10,976 bases of DNA from Bacteroidota bacterium (GTDB lineage: Bacteria > Bacteroidota > Bacteroidia > Bacteroidales > GCA-2748055). Made by a program: the position numbers and the translations under genes. The stretch lies in contig DAOWNM010000060.1 of the NCBI GenBank assembly GCA_030642565.1, forward strand, positions 1 through 10,976, in the 5' to 3' direction. Under the pieces are notes generated by a model. It made no database searches. It saw only the letters and a list, made by a program, of their open reading frames with translations, and was not told the DNA's origin. Shown piece by piece: positions 1-6,043 of this stretch (the first letter of the stretch is position 1; every line of letters starts with the position of its first letter).

Positions 1-1488
1 ATCAAAGATGCTTGTGTCATTCGGATCAAAGACCGTGGTTGTAACAGCCTCTGCATCACTTTTGGGGGAGACATTATATGCTGCGTCTAATGCTTCAACC
101 TCAACCATGTATTCGGTTTCCGGTGAAAGCCCAAGAATAATGGCTTCTTCCGTATAGATCAAATCCGATGTATTGTACAGCGCTCCATCCAGATAAAGGT
201 TGTAGCCCCGGATCTCAGTTTCCCCATCGAAAGCTCCACTCCAGGTTATTTTCATGGAAAGGTCCGACACGATGGATGCTTCAACTATGACAGGGGGAGT
301 GGGAGCTATGGCATCACTTTCATAGGTAGTGGTTGTGATAATCTCACTCTCCAGCGACTCATTACCTGCCATATCCAAAGATGTCACCACTACACAATAT
401 TTAGCTCCAGGAGTAAGGTCCATCACCTGGTATACAGTCTCTTTAATTATTTCGGTATTGATCAGGTTTCCATTTACATACACATTATATCCATCCAGGC
501 TTCGATCATCCGACGCTTCTGTCCAGCTCACCATCAGATCATTGAGCCCGGTATTGACCAGTGTAAACCCATCAGGAGTTGAAGGTTTCACCACATCGTA
601 CACAAAAGAGAGGTCCTCTCCCGGAATGTACTTTTTATCAATCCCCGGACCTTCCCACAAAAGACCTCCCATCAGAGTGTGGACATTCCAGTGTGTTCCG
701 TAAATGGCATAGGTCTTGCCAGCTTCAAGGGTAACCTGAAGAGATTTCCACTCCTTATTGGCAGTGTATGTCCCTATTCTGCCCTCTCCAGGTGTATACA
801 GGATCACTTCAACATTGTCAAAACTCTCATCGGAACTCAACCCAATACTTGAGTTGTCTCCGGCAATCATGGTAAAATAATAATCCCCGGAAACAGGTGG
901 AATCACATATCCTTTAAACAAAGCGGTGAAAAAATCAGTCCCGGTACACCATTCGGAAGAGCAGTCGGAATAGACGGATAGTTGTAATCCGGCCAGATCG
1001 ATCTGATCGTATGGTGCCTCGCCGTTTGATGCGATCATACTAAATGCAGGATTTGCATCGAGGGGCACAAAATACTGCCAGAATACAATGTCATGGATTT
1101 CAAAATTGATCCCCGGGTTGTTGTAAGGACCCACAAACACATCAAATGAAGTGTTAGCTGTCCCATCCGGATCAGTGGCTTCCACCTCTATTGTAACAGT
1201 GCCGGAAACTTCTTTTTCAGTGGCATGGATCACAGCCATTGTATTCCCTGCAACATGGATCACATCATTGATTTCAAGGAGACCCGGATCCGAAGAGGTC
1301 ACTGTGAAACTGATCGTCTGATCCACTCCGGAGTCCCCGTCATCCACATTAGGTATGAGAAGAAAATTCTGTCCTGAACCCATAAGAAGGGTGTCATTTT
1401 CAATTGTTCCGACAGTTGGTGGGTTTTGTGCCAAAAGATTTATCCCAACCATAAGCAGGGCAATAAGAAACAAGGCTCTTTTCATCAT
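1..1488 (-). CDS. Secreted modular surface protein (Ig-like, PA14-like, two FN3 domains), 3' end outside window
   Basis: An open frame of 496 codons starts at ATG 1488 and runs off the left edge without a stop, so the C-terminus is missing. A second ATG follows directly at 1485. Residues 1-20 form a signal peptide (Lys/Arg, hydrophobic core, LLAQ end), with likely cleavage before Gln21. Residues about 24-119 look like a cadherin/Ig-type beta-sandwich (VEATDPDGTA near 102-111). Residues about 165-290 resemble a PA14-type sugar-binding domain, including GYVIPPVSGDYYFTMIAGDN at 193-212. Two fibronectin type III domains follow at about 301-388 and 393-486, each with the SWTEA/TWSGA and GYNVY/GYNLY pattern. 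No catalytic domain is visible in the part present. The context suggests an exported glycan-binding or adhesion protein, possibly with a T9SS C-terminal domain or an enzyme module beyond the edge. It lies 40 nt downstream of the propeller gene on the same strand. Confidence 0.85.
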   Translation of the reverse strand, partial: MMKRALFLIALLMVGINLLAQNPPTVGTIENDTLLMGSGQNFLLIPNVDDGDSGVDQTISFTVTSSDPGLLEINDVIHVAGNTMAVIHATEKEVSGTVTIEVEATDPDGTANTSFDVFVGPYNNPGINFEIHDIVFWQYFVPLDANPAFSMIASNGEAPYDQIDLAGLQLSVYSDCSSEWCTGTDFFTALFKGYVIPPVSGDYYFTMIAGDNSSIGLSSDESFDNVEVILYTPGEGRIGTYTANKEWKSLQVTLEAGKTYAIYGTHWNVHTLMGGLLWEGPGIDKKYIPGEDLSFVYDVVKPSTPDGFTLVNTGLNDLMVSWTEASDDRSLDGYNVYVNGNLINTEIIKETVYQVMDLTPGAKYCVVVTSLDMAGNESLESEIITTTTYESDAIAPTPPVIVEASIVSDLSMKITWSGAFDGETEIRGYNLYLDGALYNTSDLIYTEEAIILGLSPETEYMVEVEALDAAYNVSPKSDAEAVTTTVFDPNDTSIFD

Positions 1489-1502
1489 TATTGGTGTTTT
1501 CA

Positions 1503-1520
1503 ATTTATTGTACAATAAAT
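1503..1520. repeat. Perfect 18-bp palindrome in the gap between the propeller gene and the FN3/PA14 gene
   Basis: The sequence ATTTATTGTACAATAAAT equals its own reverse complement across all 18 bases. It occupies almost half of the 40-nt gap between the stop at 1529 and the ATG at 1488. A perfect, spacerless dyad in this position could be the operator of a dimeric regulator controlling the modular surface-protein gene on its own. As an RNA hairpin it would be weak (nearly all A-U) and has no following U-tract, so it does not look like an intrinsic terminator. No convincing Bacteroidota promoter (TTG then TAnnTTTG) could be assigned around it, so function is unproven. Confidence 0.4.
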
Positions 1521-1528
1521 CTCAATTC

Positions 1529-2836
1529 TTAATGGTAAATGAAAATATTTCCCGATTCGATCATGTTCCCATGGACCATCTGCAGCACATAGATCCCTTC
1601 CGTGAGTCCTCCCGGGTTGTAACCGGAAAGCGGTAGCTCCAGATGATGTTCCCCCGCTATGGAAGGCAGCTCACTCCATTGTCCCATCAGCATTCCATTC
1701 ATGCTATACAACCTTGCAGATACGGTCGCTGAACCATTCGCCAGATAGCTGAGATGTATGGACCCGGTTGCCCGATTATAGAAAATTTTCATTCCCGGAG
1801 CTGCTTCAATCCGATCCGGAACAGCAGTATAAAAATCTGTAAATTCACCGTCAACGAGCCTGCAGGCACCAGAACCCGTAGCAAACCATACGGAGCCATC
1901 CAGATCAAAATCGATATCATATACTGTATCGTTCAACAATCCGTCAACAGTTGTATATGATGTCCATCCTCCATCTTTAAAGTATGAAGCACCACCCATG
2001 GTCCCGAACCATAGTCCACCTTCCTCGTCTTCAGCTATTGAGATCACATCATTATTGACCAATCCTTCATCGGTGGAATAGAGTGACCAGTTCTGTTTGG
2101 CTTCGTAACCGGTATGCTTTTCGACCCCCACATCGGTCCCAAACCATTGATTGGTACCAGCATCCACCTTCACACTCCGGATATTCGCCGAAAAAGGAGT
2201 TATTCCATATTCGCTGGTCCACCGGGTAGCACCAGTGATTCCATCCACTTCTGAAACAAACCTTCCAATCCCGCCATCAGCTGCAATATAAAGGGTGTCC
2301 CCAAAAATATCCATCTGGCGCACAGGTGCTTTTACCATGCTTGCCGGATACTTTGCATAAATAAGTGAGTCCATCATACCTTCATGAAACCAGGTGACTC
2401 CCTGGGCCGATCCGAAAAACTTAGCGTGATAGGAATTGATCTCGATAGCTACCACATTGTTATCCAACAACCCATCCTCAATGGTGTAGCTGATCGATCC
2501 GGTAATTCCGTCCATATTAAACACCACTGCAGATACCCCCTGGGTGGTTGCTACCCACAATTCGGAACCCAGATCGGCCAGCTCAAAAGTCAAAGCATTC
2601 ACCTGGTTTCCCACCAGGTGATCCTTATCCGTGTAATACCGCCAGGTAAGGTTATTATATCGGCATAATCCCCTGTTGGTCCCAAACCACTTTACCCCCT
2701 CACTATCAACAAAAACAGCCTTCACCATGAAAACACCATCAGACAAAGATTCCATTTTCCGCGTATCCTGGTTCCTTGCCGCGATAGTAAGTCCCATCAG
2801 TAATAGAACCATAAACAGATACCGGAGAAGCTTCAT
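1529..2836 (-). CDS. Secreted seven-repeat two-component-type beta-propeller protein with T9SS-like C-terminal domain
   Basis: The product has 435 residues. An N-terminal signal peptide (residues 1-20, MKLLRYLFMVLLLMGLTIAA) is followed by seven degenerate repeats with a W/F-F-G-T..G core at about residues 49-60, 93-104, 139-150, 182-192, 230-240, 275-285 and 316-326. These match the two-component regulator propeller (Reg_prop) repeats that form the periplasmic sensor half of Bacteroidota hybrid histidine kinases. Here there is no transmembrane helix, kinase or DNA-binding domain after the propeller. Instead residues about 348-435 look like a T9SS type A C-terminal sorting domain (RLYSMNGMLM, then EGIYVLQM), although the usual PNP start is replaced by YNRATG. 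The likely role is a secreted or cell-surface ligand-binding scaffold; direct signalling is not supported. Its ATG overlaps the stop of the upstream DUF362 gene, pointing to coupled translation and a shared task. Confidence 0.85.
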   Translation of the reverse strand: MKLLRYLFMVLLLMGLTIAARNQDTRKMESLSDGVFMVKAVFVDSEGVKWFGTNRGLCRYNNLTWRYYTDKDHLVGNQVNALTFELADLGSELWVATTQGVSAVVFNMDGITGSISYTIEDGLLDNNVVAIEINSYHAKFFGSAQGVTWFHEGMMDSLIYAKYPASMVKAPVRQMDIFGDTLYIAADGGIGRFVSEVDGITGATRWTSEYGITPFSANIRSVKVDAGTNQWFGTDVGVEKHTGYEAKQNWSLYSTDEGLVNNDVISIAEDEEGGLWFGTMGGASYFKDGGWTSYTTVDGLLNDTVYDIDFDLDGSVWFATGSGACRLVDGEFTDFYTAVPDRIEAAPGMKIFYNRATGSIHLSYLANGSATVSARLYSMNGMLMGQWSELPSIAGEHHLELPLSGYNPGGLTEGIYVLQMVHGNMIESGNIFIYH

Positions 2837-2838
2837 TA
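2834..2838 (-). other. TAATG stop/start overlap coupling the DUF362 and propeller genes
   Basis: On the minus strand the TAA of the DUF362 gene (2838-2836) and the ATG of the propeller gene (2836-2834) share one base. Ribosomes ending the first gene can restart on the second, which usually keeps the two products in a fixed ratio. Reading the overlap is direct; the coupling is inferred from this well-known arrangement. Confidence 0.8.
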
Positions 2839-5800
2839 CTGCTTGTTTATGATCATGGATTTAATGGTTCCACCAGCATTTATCTCAAGGATATAATAAC
2901 CATGAGGTTCGCCTCCGAGGTCAATTGAAAGAGTGCCCTGACCTCCGCTAATATGCCCGGATGTATGAGTCATTACAGAGATTCCAGCCATATTGTATAC
3001 CTGAACAATAACCTGTCCGGAGTAGCCCGACTTCAGATTAAGCTCCATATTAAGTAGACCAGTAAAAGGATTGGGAAAGCACCGCAATGCTTCAACATCA
3101 TTCAGATCAGCCTCTGTCCCGGTCGCTGCTTGAGTGACCTTAAATCCGGTACTGGCATCATATTCGCCATCGGTCGCAGTTACGGTCACATCGGCCTCGC
3201 CTGTGAACAACTCCGTAGCATTCACTTTCAGTATGTTTTCTGTTACAGTGAAATTCAAGTTGTAATTTGCACAATCTATTGTATAGAAAAGCACATCCCC
3301 GTCAGGATCGTTAAATACATCCAGCAGATTATTGTGAATCACAAGATCAGTTCCCACTTCTGTAATTTCAAAGTCTTCAATTGAACCTAATAATTCAACG
3401 GGCTGGTTCACGTTGACTCCTGATTTCACTAACCGCACATGGCCAAATCCATCGGCATTCATCCAGTGATCGTTATAGGCTTCTTCAGGCACCCATACCG
3501 ATCCGAAGAAATTATCCCGGTCTGTCCCTGGGGTATCATTATCACAATAGGCCAGGCTCATCCCCATCTCCTTTCCATTGCTGAGGAGTACCCTGGAAGC
3601 TTCCGGATCCGAATGATCATAAGTGTCATCATAGATTTTCATGGAGAACTCGTACTGGTACGTATTTCCATTCTTCTTCATGATCATCTCTGGGAAATGG
3701 CCGGCATAATCCATAATTACAGCAGGCCAATCGGTACCATCAATATCACAGGCATGGAAAGCTGTCTCAGTTTCACCATCTGCCGGGGCATCAATTGCAA
3801 TATGGTAAGAAAATGCATTTTCGCTGTTCTGACCCCAAGTGGCATTGTCATCAAATACGTGAAGTCCACCCGACATATCCTCATCCAGGAAAACCTCCAC
3901 AATATCGAAATCAGGATAGTCTCCATCGGGATATGTATATCCATCCACAAACAGATCGTCACTAATCTCAACATAGTAATACAGAAGATTTTCTGATTCA
4001 GACCAACTCACTTTAAAACAACCGGTATAGTCTGATGCATCAATCTCCTCACCCCAGGTGATCCATGTCTCATCAATATAGTGCCACTGTGCATCTGTCC
4101 AGCACTGGTCTGTAGCTTCACCATCAATCAGAGGAACAGTTTTAGCTTCAATGGCCGAGACAGTTGACGCCACCAGAGACTTTTGAGTAGACACAAGTTC
4201 TATTCCGTAATTAAGTCCGAGGTTCCTTGAATATTGCTTATCGTTCACGTTGTTCCAGTGCTCATGAACACCAAGGCTGCCGATTGGCGTGCCGTCACCT
4301 TCCGGATCGTAAGTAAAACCTTCAGGCCAAAACCTGGAATCGGCTGCCTGGTGCAGGTAGTCATCCACTGCGCCCATCAATGGGCGGGCTTTACCCGGAC
4401 CAGAAGGATCGGAAAATTCGTTACGCAGAAAATCAAAACAGACTGATTCAAGTGCCACCTGGTCCTGGGAAGCGATTAACGAATTGGGCCAATCGCCATT
4501 GAATGGTACTGAATTCCATTTTACCGGTTTCTCAACCGCTTCTGTTCCTCCCCATAATCCATCAATAAGGAAAAGAACGGTGTTTCCGCCCAACTTTTCA
4601 TGCCCCATGACATCGGTCAGCACACGGTATACTCCGTATTCGGTCCGGATGGGCTGATCATTTTCAGGGGCTATCAGACCAGGATGCAAGTGCTCTGCGC
4701 TACTCCTTGTGTGTGATCCAAAGTGGTTTTTGGTGGTCAGTGTGATCCCTGCCCGGGCATGAGCTTTTAGGGCTGCTATGTTGATTATATAATCGGCATT
4801 CTCCATCTCAGCATACAGGTAATCGATACCCGCACTGGTCATCACATCACCTTTATCAGACCAGGCAATAACTGGACTGGATGATTCGTGAATTCTGGTT
4901 CTTCCCAGATCAGAATGGTCCTTATCCACATACTTCACGTTCGGAAAAATGGCAACCATCTGGTCATAGTTGTGCTTGTAAATATGAGCAATGGGATCTC
5001 CCACATAAATATCCTCTTCTGCAATCCCGCATTCATTCACAAGCTGGTCCAGCATACTGATCACAATGGCTGGAGAGGTTTCGGACATCCCGTAATAAAC
5101 TTCGGTCCAGTTTAAAACCTTGAAAGACAGATCGTCTGCATTTGTGAGCCATCTACCCCCCCCCTGGTTGATTTTGATAAATATTTTTTGTCCGGACTGA
5201 TAGGCGACTGCTCCCAACCCCTTTCGTTTATTAAAATTGATAAACAGACTGTCCCAGGCTCTCTCTACAGAATATGTTCCGGTAAGATCCTGAACAACAT
5301 CCTTAAGCATCCCATCAATCACATGCTGATCACTGTTTTTGGCCATGAAATATCCATCTTCACCCCGGACAGGATCATCCATGACATTGGTGCAATTCTC
5401 ATCTGTTGCATCGGGATCCCAGGCCCAGACTACCCTTCCTGGAAAAACGCCTACTCCGTCACCGTAGGGCTGGTTCCCAATGTAATCTTCATTGGTGGTT
5501 CCAGGTGCTGCATTTGTGTTGGGCGAAAACAAATTAGATGAGAAAACAAACAAAACAAGAGCACCCATAAAAGCCATAAAAGCCATGATATATCGGGTCC
5601 TCTTGAAGAACTGGCGGGACCGCTTAAAAAGCAGCGCCGAGCCTGATATGGATAAGAGATAGATAACAAAACTTGACATAAAAGGTGCCGCAACCTTCAT
5701 ACAGGGATATCCTGCCCGGGAGGGTTTAGGGATCACCCTGATAAGGAACCATACTGTGGATACAATACCGATTACAAAAAAAATAACCTTATAGGGTACT

Positions 5801-5865
5801 TTAATGCTCCCGAGCCTCTTATACAGCTTTTGAAATCTTTCCGGAACACGCTTTTCTTTTCTCAT
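2836..5865 (-). CDS. Membrane-anchored DUF362 protein with CBM9-like, Ig-like and T9SS-type C-terminal domains
   Basis: The product has 1009 residues. Three hydrophobic helices lie at about 26-45, 58-80 and 93-112. The basic N-terminus and the loop KRSRQFFKRTR (81-91) place the remaining roughly 890 residues outside the cytoplasm by the positive-inside rule. Residues about 200-560 carry the DUF362 signature: INIAALKAHA at 361-370, then LTTKNHFGSH at 376-385, and ASQDQVALESVCFDFL at 465-480. DUF362 chemistry is not established; some relatives carry ferredoxin-type clusters, but no Cys cluster is seen here. Residues about 572-815 resemble CBM9-type sugar-binding modules (PLIDGEATDQCW near 578-589, DIVEVFLDEDMSGG at 654-667). 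An Ig/cadherin-like domain follows at about 828-912. Residues about 925-1009 form a T9SS type A C-terminal domain (CFPNPFTG, VYNMAGI, GYYILEI). The start at ATG 5865 is chosen because it precedes the basic, positive-inside N-terminus. A G9 run interrupts the frame near codon 235. The domain calls are firm; the function is unknown. Confidence 0.88.
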   Translation of the reverse strand: MRKEKRVPERFQKLYKRLGSIKVPYKVIFFVIGIVSTVWFLIRVIPKPSRAGYPCMKVAAPFMSSFVIYLLSISGSALLFKRSRQFFKRTRYIMAFMAFMGALVLFVFSSNLFSPNTNAAPGTTNEDYIGNQPYGDGVGVFPGRVVWAWDPDATDENCTNVMDDPVRGEDGYFMAKNSDQHVIDGMLKDVVQDLTGTYSVERAWDSLFINFNKRKGLGAVAYQSGQKIFIKINQGGGRWLTNADDLSFKVLNWTEVYYGMSETSPAIVISMLDQLVNECGIAEEDIYVGDPIAHIYKHNYDQMVAIFPNVKYVDKDHSDLGRTRIHESSSPVIAWSDKGDVMTSAGIDYLYAEMENADYIINIAALKAHARAGITLTTKNHFGSHTRSSAEHLHPGLIAPENDQPIRTEYGVYRVLTDVMGHEKLGGNTVLFLIDGLWGGTEAVEKPVKWNSVPFNGDWPNSLIASQDQVALESVCFDFLRNEFSDPSGPGKARPLMGAVDDYLHQAADSRFWPEGFTYDPEGDGTPIGSLGVHEHWNNVNDKQYSRNLGLNYGIELVSTQKSLVASTVSAIEAKTVPLIDGEATDQCWTDAQWHYIDETWITWGEEIDASDYTGCFKVSWSESENLLYYYVEISDDLFVDGYTYPDGDYPDFDIVEVFLDEDMSGGLHVFDDNATWGQNSENAFSYHIAIDAPADGETETAFHACDIDGTDWPAVIMDYAGHFPEMIMKKNGNTYQYEFSMKIYDDTYDHSDPEASRVLLSNGKEMGMSLAYCDNDTPGTDRDNFFGSVWVPEEAYNDHWMNADGFGHVRLVKSGVNVNQPVELLGSIEDFEITEVGTDLVIHNNLLDVFNDPDGDVLFYTIDCANYNLNFTVTENILKVNATELFTGEADVTVTATDGEYDASTGFKVTQAATGTEADLNDVEALRCFPNPFTGLLNMELNLKSGYSGQVIVQVYNMAGISVMTHTSGHISGGQGTLSIDLGGEPHGYYILEINAGGTIKSMIINKQ
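5156..5164 (-). repeat. Nine-base G homopolymer inside the DUF362 coding sequence
   Basis: The plus strand reads nine C in a row, which is nine G in the mRNA. The run covers the end of Gln234 and Gly235-Gly236-Gly237. It is the longest G/C run I found in the window; two seven-base C runs occur elsewhere (7840-7846 and 10059-10065). Homopolymers of this length are prone to polymerase slippage. A gain or loss of one base would truncate the protein just before the DUF362 core motifs. Confidence 0.85.
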
Positions 5866-5877
5866 GAATTCTTTGAA

Positions 5878-6033
5878 TTAACAGTCTATAACTATGTTCC
5901 CAGTGTATACCAATGATCTGGTTTTAATATAAAGGGTTGCCTCCACCTGTGAACTTCCAGGAGCTGTGCTCATCTTATCATTATTGAACCAGCTATCTTG
6001 TTCAAAATTGTCAAAATGAACGGAGTTACTGGT
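5878..6033 (-). pseudogene. Remnant of a carbohydrate-binding-module-like C-terminal end
   Basis: The 178-nt gap between the GH78 gene and the DUF362 gene contains an open stretch of 51 codons that reads like protein, ending in TAA at 5880-5878. It includes FDNFEQDSWFNND followed by PGSSQVEATLYIKTRSLVYT and GNIVID. That second part matches the closing strands of many CBM/jelly-roll domains (a Pro-Gly-containing turn, an alternating hydrophobic strand with Tyr/Phe-x-Lys-Thr, then Gly-x-Val-x-Ile-Asp), where Asp-Val/Ile normally follows instead of Cys-stop. TAG and TGA stops lie immediately upstream (6039-6034) and no start codon precedes the conserved part; the only ATG (5973) would give 31 residues beginning in the middle of the similarity. 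It is not in the frame of the GH78 gene. The best reading is a decayed fragment of a former CBM-bearing gene or of a former C-terminal extension. A short expressed protein is the less likely alternative. Confidence 0.5.
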
Positions 6034-6043
6034 TCACTACCTG

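Noticed and set aside
329..703. A 124-codon plus-strand open frame near the left edge.
   Set aside because: It is antisense to the PA14-like/FN3 region of the long minus-strand frame. The minus strand gives a continuous signal-peptide protein with known domains, so this frame is a shadow.
1503..1520. Palindrome considered as a rho-independent terminator.
   Set aside because: The stem is almost entirely A-U and no U-run follows on the minus strand, so it would not form a stable terminator hairpin.
1529..2836. Propeller gene as part of a hybrid two-component sensor kinase.
   Set aside because: The frame ends with a sorting-type beta domain after the propeller, and no membrane helix, kinase or receiver domain follows in any frame.
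3439..3996. A 185-codon open frame on the plus strand opposite the DUF362 gene.
   Set aside because: It lies wholly antisense to the CBM9-like domain, whose protein sequence is clearly conserved, and its translation shows no recognisable domain. It is a by-product of codon use on the coding strand.
5881..5973. A 31-residue protein from the ATG inside the GH78-DUF362 gap.
   Set aside because: The protein-like sequence clearly begins before this ATG, so the ATG is probably an internal Met of the decayed frame. I kept the whole stretch as a remnant instead.
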